Shown: positions 1-7,238, numbered from the stretch's first letter. The stretch is 12,206 nucleotides of DNA from WTJX01 sp045106295 (GCA_045106295.1 JBGCEI010000080.1:1-12206); one strand, 5' to 3'. Notes: generated from the letters alone by a model not told the origin. Program-made: numbers and translations.

Positions 1-120
1 ATTCATCCAATCACACAGGAAAACTTAGTAGTAGAAAAAGAAGTTCCTGAGAAGTTTAAAAAGATATTTTCAAATAAACTAAATGGAAACAATACAAAGA
101 CAAAAAATCTTAAAGCATAA
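1..120 (+). CDS. 3' end of an unidentified gene (partial)
   Basis: Frame 1 is open from the first base of the window to a TAA at 118-120, giving the last 39 residues of a protein whose start lies outside. The tail is rich in Lys, Asn and Glu (for example KEVPEKFKKIF, then NNTKTKNLKA) and looks like a charged, probably disordered C-terminus. No domain is recognisable and I do not assign a function. It lies on the same strand as the stress protein that follows, 96 bases downstream, so the two could be co-transcribed. That it is coding rests only on the open frame, its composition and its orientation. Confidence 0.5.
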   Translation: MHPITQENLVVEKEVPEKFKKIFSNKLNGNNTKTKNLKA

Positions 121-172
121 GGAAACGATTCAATCATAAATACTTAAATTTAAACACTTGAAGAAATTATAA

Positions 173-205
173 AGCTAATAGCTAACTGCTAGAGGCTGAC
201 AGCTA
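173..205. repeat. TAGC-rich intergenic repeat, copy A
   Basis: This stretch is built from AGCTAATAGCTAACTGC followed by CTAGAGGCTGACAGC, that is, repeated AGCTA/TAGC units. The 12-mer CTAGAGGCTGAC at 189-200 recurs with one change as CTAGGGGCTGAC at 2087-2098. It lies in the gap between the partial gene and the stress protein and ends 11 bases before that gene's start codon. Short TAGC-rich repeats of this kind are, from memory, common between genes in Flavobacteriia; their function is unknown to me. Confidence 0.6.
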
Positions 206-216
206 CATTTAAACAC

Positions 217-1089
217 ATGAAACTCAACCTATTAGTCCTTACCGATTTTACAGAAATAGCAGAAGCGGGTTTAAAAACAGCATTACAATCGAGTAAAATG
301 TTAAAAGATGCTACTATTCATTTGTTACATGTAATGGAAGACGATGAATCTAAAAGCATACTAGGTTCTGTTTTAGATATTTTCAACAGAGACAATAAAG
401 ACGATAATCAAACTCAAACAGAAGTAAAAAACAAGCTACGCATTCTTGCTTCGACTTATACTGATAAGTATCAAGTAACGATAACTCCTCATGTTTTATT
501 AGGTGCATTTAAAGAAGGTCTTGAAGCTTTTTTAAATAAGAACAAAATGGATTTTGTCATCATGGGAACTGAAGGTGAAACTTCCGTATCAGAATTACTA
601 ACAGGAAACAATACAACTCAAACCATACACCTAGCTAATATCCCTGTTTTAGCAGTAAAAGACATTTTTTGTCTTTCAAAATGTAATGACCTTTTATTAC
701 TGATAGATGACCAAGGCTATGATGATAAAACAATTAAAATGCTCACCAAGTTTATCCACCACTTTGGGCCTAAGATACATCTAGCCCATATTTTAGACAA
801 AGATGTAGATACTCCTGAAGAATACAGTAACACTAAAACAAGTATTGAAAACTTCATGATGCATCATCGTTTTCAATTTACTGATTTAACTTTTATCGGT
901 GAAAAACAAGAAATAAAAACGATTGAAAGCTTTATTGAAAAAATAGGAATCGATGTAGTTACAACTATTGCTTCAGAGCAATCAGGATTACAGAGATTAG
1001 CTTACGGAAGCAGAACGGATGATTTCTTAGATGATTTAAAAATACCTTTACTATCTATTAAGGAACAAAAGTATAATTATTCATACTAA
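217..1089 (+). CDS. Universal stress protein, tandem UspA domains
   Basis: This 290-residue cytoplasmic protein has the size expected for two fused UspA domains of about 145 residues. The first (about 1-148) begins with the typical beta-strand LLVLTDF and ends with the nucleotide-loop motif: G117, G120, nine residues, then G130, in the G-x2-G-x9-G pattern of ATP-binding Usp proteins, followed by the strand IPVLAVK. The residue after the last glycine is Asn rather than Ser/Thr. The second domain (about 155-290) keeps the fold pattern and closes with IPLLSIK but lacks the glycine loop, so it is probably structural or regulatory. Family members help cells survive starvation or stress; the specific role here is unknown. 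The ATG at 217 gives the correct domain start. The gene converges on the arginase gene, with only 24 bases between the stops. Confidence 0.9.
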   Translation: MKLNLLVLTDFTEIAEAGLKTALQSSKMLKDATIHLLHVMEDDESKSILGSVLDIFNRDNKDDNQTQTEVKNKLRILASTYTDKYQVTITPHVLLGAFKEGLEAFLNKNKMDFVIMGTEGETSVSELLTGNNTTQTIHLANIPVLAVKDIFCLSKCNDLLLLIDDQGYDDKTIKMLTKFIHHFGPKIHLAHILDKDVDTPEEYSNTKTSIENFMMHHRFQFTDLTFIGEKQEIKTIESFIEKIGIDVVTTIASEQSGLQRLAYGSRTDDFLDDLKIPLLSIKEQKYNYSY

Positions 1090-1113
1090 GTCAAACCCAT
1101 TATTACCGAATAT

Positions 1114-2016
1114 TTAAATAATCGTCTTACCAACTAACGAACAGATCAACTCTACTGCAATTCGTGCAGATGTCCCTTTATTATCTAAATAAGGGTTGAG
1201 TTCTACGAAGTCTGCTGAAACGATTTTATCTGTTTCATGCAGCATCTCTAAACATAAATGAGCTTCTCTAGCTGTTAAACCACCAGCTATTGGTGTGCTG
1301 ACTCCTGGAACTAACAATGGATCCATTACATCTAAATCAAACGATACATGAATACCGTCTACATGGTCTATTACATCTGATTTAATGGTGTTCATTAATT
1401 TTTGAATCCCTATTTCATCCACATCCCTCATAGTGTAATATGTCACACCACTTTCCTTGAGGTTTTCTTTTTCTCTAGCATCAATATCTCGTAACCCAAG
1501 CATTACAATATTCTTGGGTTGAAAAGGACTATCTTTTGGAAATAGATTCACTAAAGACTCATACCCTTGTCCTAATAGAACACTAATGGGCATACCGTGA
1601 ATATTCTTAGATGGAGAAGATTCCGGTGTATTAATATCTGAATGCGTATCTATCCAAATCAAGCCCATAGACTTTCCTTTGTGATGCTCCGAAACAGCAG
1701 CAAGTGAACCAATGGACAAACTATGATCTCCACCTAAACAAATAGGTAAACGATTGTTATTCAATGAAGTGAGAACTTCTTGTTTAAGCTGTTCATTTAC
1801 TTTCTGAATCTCAAACAGACGGTTTTTCTCAGGAGATTGATCTACAATACTATTAGCTGTAGGCACATCAATATTCCCTTTGTCCTTTACATCTGTAACT
1901 AGCTCTTTTATTTTTTCAAACACACTAGCTACACGCAAACAATCAGGTCCTAACCTACTGCCTTTTGTATTAGCTCCAAAGTCTGAGGGGACGCCTATGA
2001 GATCAATTTTATTCAT
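1114..2016 (-). CDS. rocF: Arginase-family ureohydrolase
   Basis: The 300-residue protein has the full set of binuclear manganese motifs of the arginase/agmatinase family: GGDHS at 95-99 (ligand H98), DTHSD at 123-127 (ligands D123, H125, D127) and SFDLDVMDP at 225-233 (ligands D227, D229). HGMP at 140-143 and VELNP at 272-276 are typical of true arginases, which split L-arginine into ornithine and urea. Two details differ from textbook arginases: DTH in place of DAH, and PGVSTP in place of the usual ATGTP-type loop. Agmatinase or formimidoylglutamase activity therefore cannot be excluded, though arginase is the best call. The gene lies 102 bases downstream of mgsA on the same strand; that gap contains two TAGC-rich repeats, and I see no promoter element of its own. 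No urease or ornithine-using enzyme is nearby. Confidence 0.88.
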   Translation of the reverse strand: MNKIDLIGVPSDFGANTKGSRLGPDCLRVASVFEKIKELVTDVKDKGNIDVPTANSIVDQSPEKNRLFEIQKVNEQLKQEVLTSLNNNRLPICLGGDHSLSIGSLAAVSEHHKGKSMGLIWIDTHSDINTPESSPSKNIHGMPISVLLGQGYESLVNLFPKDSPFQPKNIVMLGLRDIDAREKENLKESGVTYYTMRDVDEIGIQKLMNTIKSDVIDHVDGIHVSFDLDVMDPLLVPGVSTPIAGGLTAREAHLCLEMLHETDKIVSADFVELNPYLDNKGTSARIAVELICSLVGKTII

Positions 2017-2022
2017 TTTTTT

Positions 2023-2056
2023 TAGCTGCTAGGATTTAGCGATTAGCTACTAGCTC
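2023..2056. repeat. TAGC-rich intergenic repeat, copy B
   Basis: This lies seven bases upstream of the arginase start. It consists of TAGCTGCTAG, then TTTAGCGATTAGC and TACTAGCTC, resembling the TAGC units of the copies at 173-205 and 2084-2113 but less similar to either than those are to each other. The unit is partly self-complementary because AGCT is palindromic, so it can be read on either strand. Confidence 0.5.
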
Positions 2057-2083
2057 TTTTAAGTCTATTTTCTGTACGTTTTT

Positions 2084-2113
2084 TAGCTAGGGGCTGACTA
2101 ATAGCTAAAAGCC
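2084..2113. repeat. TAGC-rich intergenic repeat, copy C
   Basis: TAGCTAGGGGCTGAC is followed by TAATAGCTAAAAGCC. The 12-mer CTAGGGGCTGAC at 2087-2098 differs from copy A (189-200) at one base, and both copies also carry CTAATAGCTAA, placed before the 12-mer in copy A and after it in copy C. The repeat ends five bases short of the mgsA stop codon, so it occupies the start of the mgsA-arginase gap in the transcribed direction. Confidence 0.6.
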
Positions 2114-2118
2114 AAAAA

Positions 2119-2481
2119 TCACAATACCAATCCCTTAACCAATGCTCTTGCTGTAGCAGGGTTCGTTGCTAATGGAACATTATGTAAATCACATAGTCTC
2201 ATGAGCATTTGTACATCCGGTTCGTGTGGGTGCTTGCCTAGAGGATCTCTAAAAAAGACAACTAATTTAATGTCGTGTTCTGCTACCATAGCAGCAATTT
2301 GTGCATCACCACCTAAGGGCCCAGACAATTTAGGATCTACGTTTAATCCTGCTTGTTGTACAAATTTCCCTGTAGTACCTGTAGAAACAAGTTCTTCATC
2401 TTTGAACTGTTCCCAATGGTCTTTTAAGAATCCAACCATTTCTGCTTTCTTGCCATCGTGCGCAATAACAGCAATTTTCAT
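2119..2481 (-). CDS. mgsA: Methylglyoxal synthase
   Basis: This cytoplasmic enzyme converts dihydroxyacetone phosphate to methylglyoxal and phosphate, an overflow bypass of lower glycolysis. Diagnostic motifs are the N-terminal strand KIAVIAHD, the phosphate-binding GTTGKF, LSGPLGGDAQ with the catalytic aspartate (matching E. coli Asp71), and VVFFRDPLGKHPHEPDV. With the ATG at 2481 the protein has 120 residues, shorter than the 152 of E. coli because both ends are trimmed. The frame extends upstream to a TTG at 2517, but that codon lies inside a TAnnTTTG promoter element (2515-2522) and adds only a lysine/arginine-rich stretch, so ATG 2481 is preferred. The gene is divergent from the acyltransferase at 2593, and arginase follows on the same strand. 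Confidence 0.93.
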   Translation of the reverse strand: MKIAVIAHDGKKAEMVGFLKDHWEQFKDEELVSTGTTGKFVQQAGLNVDPKLSGPLGGDAQIAAMVAEHDIKLVVFFRDPLGKHPHEPDVQMLMRLCDLHNVPLATNPATARALVKGLVL

Positions 2482-2514
2482 TTTTTTTCGCTCATATTTT
2501 CTTTGCTTATCTAT

Positions 2515-2522
2515 CAAATATA
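2515..2522 (-). promoter_or_regulatory. -7 promoter element for mgsA
   Basis: Read on the minus strand this is TATATTTG, an exact match to the Bacteroidetes -7 consensus TAnnTTTG. It ends 33 bases upstream of the mgsA ATG at 2481, leaving a short leader. I see no clear TTG-type -33 box at the usual spacing. It also argues against the in-frame TTG at 2517 as the start codon. Confidence 0.6.
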
Positions 2523-2565
2523 AAAAATGCTTGTTAAAAGCAGTCTCTTTTTACACGATAAACTT

Positions 2566-2573
2566 TATATTTG
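2566..2573 (+). promoter_or_regulatory. -7 promoter element for the sugar acyltransferase gene
   Basis: TATATTTG matches TAnnTTTG exactly and ends 19 bases before the ATG at 2593, predicting a leader of roughly 10-15 bases. Together with the identical minus-strand element at 2515-2522 it forms a compact divergent promoter pair, with 43 bases between the two boxes. No -33 TTG is seen at standard spacing. Confidence 0.6.
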
Positions 2574-2592
2574 AAGTATTAATTAATATTTT

Positions 2593-3198
2593 ATGTATTT
2601 GTACGGTGCTAGCGGTCACGCTAAAGTAGTAGTAGATTGTTTATTGGAATTAGGCTTGCCAATAACTGGTATTTTCGATGATTTTTCGGATCTCATGTCC
2701 TTAAACGGCGTAAATGTATTGGGCGAATACGATACAGAGGAAGGGGTTGAAAACCAACTTACCATTACAGTAGGAGATAATATGACTCGAAGAAAGATTG
2801 CTGAAACGATAAAACACAAAATAGCTCCTGCAATAGTGCACCCTAGTGCAACGGTCTCTCGCTATTCACATTTAGGAAACGGTAGTGTAGTATTCCACCA
2901 TTCTGTTGTGCAATCTGGTGCTCAAATAGGGAAACATTGCATTATCAACACAGCAAGTTCAATAGATCACGACTGCGAAATAGAGGATTATGTACATATT
3001 TCACCCAAAGTAACACTTTGTGGTAAAGTGAAAATTGCTGAAGGTAGTCATATTGGTGCCGGTGCTACAGTAATTCCAGAAGTAAGCATTGGGAAATGGT
3101 GTGTAATAGGCGCTGGTGCAGTCATAACTCAAAACTTACCAGACTATTCATTAGTAGTAGGTGTACCAGGAAAAATAATCCGTCAAGTAGAGGTTTAA
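2593..3198 (+). CDS. PglD/NeuD-type sugar acetyltransferase (left-handed beta-helix)
   Basis: The 201-residue protein has the two-part build of the NeuD/PglD family: a small Rossmann-like N-terminal domain opening with YGASGHAKVV (4-13), which binds the nucleotide sugar, and a left-handed beta-helix of hexapeptide repeats (about 83-190, for example IGKHCI, IGAGATVIP, IGAGAVIT), ending with VVGVPGKIIR. The catalytic base is probably H126 in SIDHDC, matching His125 of Campylobacter PglD; H135 matches the second active-site histidine. It would transfer acetyl from acetyl-CoA to a UDP-4-amino sugar as in bacillosamine synthesis, or O-acetylate a sialic-acid-like sugar. The neighbouring PglE-like aminotransferase, four bases downstream, favours the first. 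The substrate is inferred, so no gene symbol is given. Its own -7 box is at 2566-2573. Confidence 0.88.
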   Translation: MYLYGASGHAKVVVDCLLELGLPITGIFDDFSDLMSLNGVNVLGEYDTEEGVENQLTITVGDNMTRRKIAETIKHKIAPAIVHPSATVSRYSHLGNGSVVFHHSVVQSGAQIGKHCIINTASSIDHDCEIEDYVHISPKVTLCGKVKIAEGSHIGAGATVIPEVSIGKWCVIGAGAVITQNLPDYSLVVGVPGKIIRQVEV

Positions 3199-3202
3199 AC
3201 CT

Positions 3203-4318
3203 ATGGACAAAATATACTTAGCTCCTCCTTTTCAAACGAAATACGAAGCTCAGTATTTTTCAAAAGCATTAGCTTCCAATTGGTTAGCACCCAACGGTCC
3301 TTTTTCTAGTCAATTGAGTAAAACGCTTACTCGTTTATCAGGAGCAAAATACGTCTCTCTTACAAATTCAGGTACTTCTGCTATTCACTTAGCTCTTCAA
3401 TTATTAAATATTGGCAAAGGAGATGAGGTGATCTGCCCTACTTATACATTTGCAGCTAGCCTATTCCCTGTTCTGTACCAACAAGCTACCCCTATTTTAG
3501 TTGATTGTGACTCAACGACATGGAATATCGATCTTAGTTTACTCAAAACCTGTATTCTAGACCGAATCAAAAAAGGGAAAAAGCCAAAAGCAATTATTGC
3601 TGTACATACGTATGGCAATCCCATTGAATGGAAAAAACTAACCAAAATAGCTAGTAAATTCAAAATACCTATCATTGAAGATGCTGCCGAATCGGTTGGT
3701 TCTACCTACAAAAACAAACCTACAGGAGGATTAGGTGATTTTGGTATTTACTCATTCAATGCCAACAAAATAGTAACAGGTTCTGGTGGTGGTTGCTTAC
3801 TTACTGATCAGAAAAAGAAGGCTAAAACAGCCGCACTCATTAGCCAGCAGGCAAAAGACCCTGAACGAGTTTTTTACCACCATACACAAACAGGCTATAA
3901 TTACGCCATGAGCAATATCCAAGCAGCTATGATAGCCGCTCAATTAGAAACACTAGAAAAAAGAGTTAGTAAAAAGAAAGCTATTTTCTCTACTTATCAA
4001 AAAAAGGTTACCTCCGTTTCTTTCCAGAAAGAATGTAATGATGGCTTTTCCAACCGCTGGTTAACAGCTGTTCAATTTAAAAAAGAAGGAACGGCACATA
4101 AACTGAATACGTTTATGAACGAACGACAGATAGAAACCCGTCTGAGTTGGAAACCAATGCACATGCAACCCATTTTTAAACCCTACCCCAGCTATTTAAA
4201 TGGAAATGCAGAAAAGTTATTCAATTCAGTACTTTGCTTACCTTCTGGAGTAGGGCTTTCTAAAAAAGAACAAAAACACGTCATTGAATCGTTAAAAATA
4301 GGAATGGACGATGGTTAA
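3203..4318 (+). CDS. DegT/DnrJ/EryC1-family sugar aminotransferase (PglE-like)
   Basis: This is a PLP-dependent cytosolic aminotransferase of 371 residues, the normal length for the family. NSGTSAIHLAL (55-65) forms the cofactor phosphate pocket, D160 in IEDAAES contacts the PLP ring nitrogen, and K189 in SFNANKI is the Schiff-base lysine. LSWKPMHMQP (314-323) resembles the substrate loop of PglE-type enzymes, which aminate a UDP-4-keto-6-deoxy-GlcNAc. The gene starts four bases after the acyltransferase stop and is surely co-transcribed with it, so together they would carry out amination then acetylation of one sugar nucleotide. The preceding 4,6-dehydratase (PglF) and the initiating sugar transferase (PglC) are not in the window. 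Exact substrate and product are inferred. Confidence 0.9.
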   Translation: MDKIYLAPPFQTKYEAQYFSKALASNWLAPNGPFSSQLSKTLTRLSGAKYVSLTNSGTSAIHLALQLLNIGKGDEVICPTYTFAASLFPVLYQQATPILVDCDSTTWNIDLSLLKTCILDRIKKGKKPKAIIAVHTYGNPIEWKKLTKIASKFKIPIIEDAAESVGSTYKNKPTGGLGDFGIYSFNANKIVTGSGGGCLLTDQKKKAKTAALISQQAKDPERVFYHHTQTGYNYAMSNIQAAMIAAQLETLEKRVSKKKAIFSTYQKKVTSVSFQKECNDGFSNRWLTAVQFKKEGTAHKLNTFMNERQIETRLSWKPMHMQPIFKPYPSYLNGNAEKLFNSVLCLPSGVGLSKKEQKHVIESLKIGMDDG

Positions 4319-4409
4319 TGAATTCAAGAATTAAAAAATGAATAGATTATAAAAACAATCAAACACGTATAGCTAGTTTGAAGTTTATCTTAATACTAAA
4401 TACTACTAC

Positions 4410-5702
4410 ATGAAATACTCTCCAATCGATCCCTCCTTATTCCAACTAAATAGAGAACGTTTTACAGCATTAACTCCTAAAAACAGCATCAGTATCTTCA
4501 ATTCGAATGATATTCTCCCTACCAATGCAGACGGAGTACTTCCCTTCCGTCAGAACAACGATTTGTTTTATTTAAGTGGAATAGATCAAGAAGAGACTAT
4601 TTTACTACTTTACCCAGATGCTACAAAAGTCGCTGATAAAGCCATTCTTTTTATTAAAGAAACTAGTGAGCTAATTGCTATTTGGGAAGGACACAAACTC
4701 ACAAAAGAAGGAGCCAAAAACGTTTCTGGAATACAGTCGGTTTATTGGTTAACTGAATTCGAATCAATATTAGATCGTTTAATTACATCTACTGACCAAG
4801 TGTTACTTAATGCCAACGAACACAAACGAGCTTCAAAAAAGGTAGAAACAAGAGACGACAGATTCAGAAAATGGATTCAAGCAGCTTACCCTTTGCATCA
4901 ATATAGTCGTCTGGCTCCTATTATGCATGAACTACGAGTAGTAAAATCAAAAGGGGAAATAGACTTGATGAAACACGCCTGTAGCATCACAGAAAAGGCA
5001 TTTAAAAAAGTGTTGCAAACAACTACTTCGAATAGCTACGAATACGAAATACAAGCGACTATCCAATATGAATTCTTAAAGAACAGAGCTAACGGACCAG
5101 CATACCAGTCCATAGTAGCCTCTGGAAAAGATGCTTGCGTACTACATTACATAGAAAACAGCAAGCAATGTAAAGATGGAGACCTAATCCTAATGGATTT
5201 TGGCGCTGAGTATGCCAACTATGCATCTGATATGACTCGAACTATTCCTGCAAACGGAAAATTTACTAAACGGCAAAAACAAGTTTACAACGAAGTACTC
5301 TTTGTAATGAAATATGCTACTACCTTATTAGTAGTCGGCAATACATTTGAAAAGTATAATAAAGAAGTCAACCAAGTAATGGAAGAAGCACTCATTCGCT
5401 TAGGCTTAATTACACAAGAAGAAATAGATGCTCAAAACGCCAATATACCAGTGAGACGAAAGTATTTTATGCATGGTATCTCTCACTTTATTGGCTTAGA
5501 TACACATGATGTAGGAGATTATTCTATTCCATTCAAAGAAGGTATGGTACTCACCTGTGAACCAGGCATTTACATACAAGAGGAGAATATAGGGATCCGT
5601 TTAGAAAACAATATCTTAATCACAAAAGATGGACCTGTTGATTTAATGAAAAGCATCCCTTTAGAAATAGATGAAATAGAAAAATGGATGAGGGATAAAT
5701 AA
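4410..5702 (+). CDS. pepP: Xaa-Pro aminopeptidase (M24B metallopeptidase)
   Basis: The 430-residue cytoplasmic peptidase removes N-terminal residues that precede proline. An N-terminal creatinase-like domain (about 1-170, with the typical FRQNNDLFYLSG) is followed by a pita-bread catalytic domain. The five metal ligands are present: D263 (LMDFGAE), D274 (SDMTR), H359 (HGISHF), E384 (TCEPG) and E399 (IRLEN). Catalytic-type histidines are at H246, H355 and H366, aligning with H243, H350 and H361 of E. coli AMPP. Length and order match E. coli PepP. The gene follows the aminotransferase by 91 bases; a weak promoter-like CTAGTTTG at 4373-4380 misses the TA of the -7 consensus, so both read-through and a private promoter are possible. 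There is no signal peptide. Confidence 0.93.
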   Translation: MKYSPIDPSLFQLNRERFTALTPKNSISIFNSNDILPTNADGVLPFRQNNDLFYLSGIDQEETILLLYPDATKVADKAILFIKETSELIAIWEGHKLTKEGAKNVSGIQSVYWLTEFESILDRLITSTDQVLLNANEHKRASKKVETRDDRFRKWIQAAYPLHQYSRLAPIMHELRVVKSKGEIDLMKHACSITEKAFKKVLQTTTSNSYEYEIQATIQYEFLKNRANGPAYQSIVASGKDACVLHYIENSKQCKDGDLILMDFGAEYANYASDMTRTIPANGKFTKRQKQVYNEVLFVMKYATTLLVVGNTFEKYNKEVNQVMEEALIRLGLITQEEIDAQNANIPVRRKYFMHGISHFIGLDTHDVGDYSIPFKEGMVLTCEPGIYIQEENIGIRLENNILITKDGPVDLMKSIPLEIDEIEKWMRDK

Positions 5703-5732
5703 AACTGTAGGTTCTCATCCAAGCTGACTCTG

Positions 5733-5835
5733 ATGGCGCTCGTTTAGTGTAGCGTAACGAGTGATTAATGAAATAGGATGACAAATGAGATTTATGATAT
5801 GAATAGAATAAACACTCGTTGCAAACGAGCGCCAT
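5733..5835. repeat. 103-bp palindromic intergenic element
   Basis: The left arm (5733-5763) begins ATGGCGCTCGTTT and ends AACGAGTG. The right arm (5813-5835) is the reverse complement: CACTCGTT, a two-base joint, then AAACGAGCGCCAT. Both outer 13-mers and inner 8-mers match perfectly; the left arm differs only by a 10-base segment where the right has two bases. Within each arm CTCGTT/AACGAG is itself an inverted repeat. The arms enclose a 49-base AT-rich core with no gene. It lies between the convergent pepP and cysN genes. The structure resembles a REP/BIME or small MITE-like element and could also act as a two-way terminator. Confidence 0.75.
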
Positions 5836-5862
5836 ATAGGTAATAACTAGCTTGATCCATTA

Positions 5863-5942
5863 CACCTGCCTGCCGAAGGCACGGAATGCTTTTAAAGATT
5901 TCAGTCGCATTGTCCTGCGGAACATGCGACCGAGCGGGGTTT
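5863..5942. repeat. GC-rich REP-like hairpin cluster
   Basis: Two hairpins sit side by side in an otherwise AT-rich gap. The first is TGCCT (5867-5871), loop GCCGA, AGGCA (5877-5881). The second pairs GTCGCATTGTCC (5904-5915) with GGAACATGCGAC (5919-5930) around a TGC loop, with two internal mismatches, followed by CGAGCGGGGTTT. The GC-rich palindromes contrast with the neighbouring genes and look like the dispersed REP-type sequences seen in many Bacteroidetes. The cluster ends about 20 bases beyond the cysN stop, so it may help terminate or stabilise the cys transcript. Confidence 0.6.
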
Positions 5943-5960
5943 CTAAGAAAGTCCTCTTTA

Positions 5961-7238
5961 CTAAAGCACCATTCCTGCAGCTACGGTTTCGTTGGTAAAC
6001 TCATCTACGAGAACCAAACTACCTGTATTCCTATTCTTTTTATAGTCATCTACAAATAGTGGCTTAGATGTTCTAATTGTAATACGAGCAATATCGTTCA
6101 TTTTAACAGCTAAATCATCTTCTATTTTATGAAGCGTATTGATGTCCATTTTATATCGTACACCTTTCATCATAGCTCTCACTTCCTTTGACGTATGCTT
6201 TACCACATATTTCCCTGAAGGATTTAATGGTGTATTAGACATCCAACAAATCATTAACTCTAAGTCTTGTTTTACTTCTGGCTTATTCAGTGGTTTGGCA
6301 ATCATATCCCCTCTAGAGATATCAATATCGTCTTCTAAGGTGATGGTTACAGACATAGGTGTGAATGCTTCTTCTACAGGTCCATCAAATGTATCAATAG
6401 ATTTAATTTTAGAAGAAAAACCCGAAGGCAACACCGTTACTTCATCACCTGGTTTAAAAACTCCTCCTCCTATTCTACCTGCATAACCTCTGTAATCCCT
6501 AAACTCATCTATTTGAGGTCTAATAACATATTGAACAGGGAATCTAGCGTCTACATGATTTAAATCTGCTCCTATTTGTACATTTTCTAGTGTATGCATC
6601 AAAGTAGAACCGTTGTACCAATCCATATTTTCTGATTTATTCACTACATTATCTCCTTTTAAAGCAGAGATAGGAATAAATCGAATATCTGGAACATCTA
6701 ATCGAGAAGCAAAGTCATTAAAATCACTTTTAATTTTACAAAAACCTTCTTCACTGTAATCGATCAGGTCCATTTTGTTTACACAGACTACTAAATGTTT
6801 GATCTGTAAAAGAGAGGCAATGAAAGAATGCCTTTTTGTTTGCTCAATCACACCATGTCTAGCATCAATCAAAATGATCGCTAAGTTGGCCGTAGAAGCT
6901 CCAGTCACCATATTCCTAGTGTACTGAATGTGCCCTGGCGTATCAGCAATAATAAATTTACGCTTAGGAGTAGCAAAGTAACGATACGCTACATCTATGG
7001 TAATCCCTTGCTCACGCTCTGCTTTACCACCGTCTGTTAATAACGAAAGGTCTACATCATCTTGTCCCTTCCTTTTACTTGTAGCTTCTATTGCATCAAT
7101 TTGATCTTGAAAAATAGCTTTGGAATCGTAAAGCAACCTACCTATTAACGTACTTTTACCATCATCTACACTACCTGCTGTCGTAAAACGAAGCAAGTCC
7201 ATGTCTAAATATCCAGAAGATTTTTGTGTGTTTTCCAT
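5961..7238 (-). CDS. cysN: Sulfate adenylyltransferase subunit 1 (GTPase)
   Basis: CysN is the GTP-hydrolysing regulatory subunit of ATP sulfurylase; its GTPase drives CysD to make adenosine 5'-phosphosulfate from ATP and sulfate. All G motifs are present: GSVDDGKST (22-30), EREQGITIDVAYRYF (74-88) covering the switch region, DTPGH (99-103), NKMD (154-157) and ISALKGDN near 193. These are followed by the EF-Tu-like beta-barrel domains. At 425 residues it is shorter than E. coli CysN (475) but complete, and it carries no fused APS kinase, in line with the separate cysC gene. It is the last gene of the leftward cysC-cysD-cysN operon, 54 bases after cysD. Just beyond its stop is a GC-rich hairpin cluster. 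Confidence 0.96.
   Translation of the reverse strand: MENTQKSSGYLDMDLLRFTTAGSVDDGKSTLIGRLLYDSKAIFQDQIDAIEATSKRKGQDDVDLSLLTDGGKAEREQGITIDVAYRYFATPKRKFIIADTPGHIQYTRNMVTGASTANLAIILIDARHGVIEQTKRHSFIASLLQIKHLVVCVNKMDLIDYSEEGFCKIKSDFNDFASRLDVPDIRFIPISALKGDNVVNKSENMDWYNGSTLMHTLENVQIGADLNHVDARFPVQYVIRPQIDEFRDYRGYAGRIGGGVFKPGDEVTVLPSGFSSKIKSIDTFDGPVEEAFTPMSVTITLEDDIDISRGDMIAKPLNKPEVKQDLELMICWMSNTPLNPSGKYVVKHTSKEVRAMMKGVRYKMDINTLHKIEDDLAVKMNDIARITIRTSKPLFVDDYKKNRNTGSLVLVDEFTNETVAAGMVL

Noticed and set aside
2201..2629. Open frame of 142 codons on the plus strand over mgsA
   Set aside because: It lies antisense to a clearly recognised methylglyoxal synthase, is Ser/Cys-rich and has no domain.
4373..4380. 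Promoter box CTAGTTTG upstream of pepP
   Set aside because: It lacks the TA of TAnnTTTG and has no -33 partner; too weak to list as a feature.
5620..5835. Short minus-strand frame running through the pepP end and the palindromic element
   Set aside because: The sequence is Ser/Phe/Tyr-rich and overlaps the pepP 3' end and the repeat arms, so it is unlikely to be coding.
6139..6486. Open frame of 115 codons on the plus strand inside cysN
   Set aside because: It is an antisense shadow of the conserved CysN beta-barrel region and has no recognisable motif or start signal.
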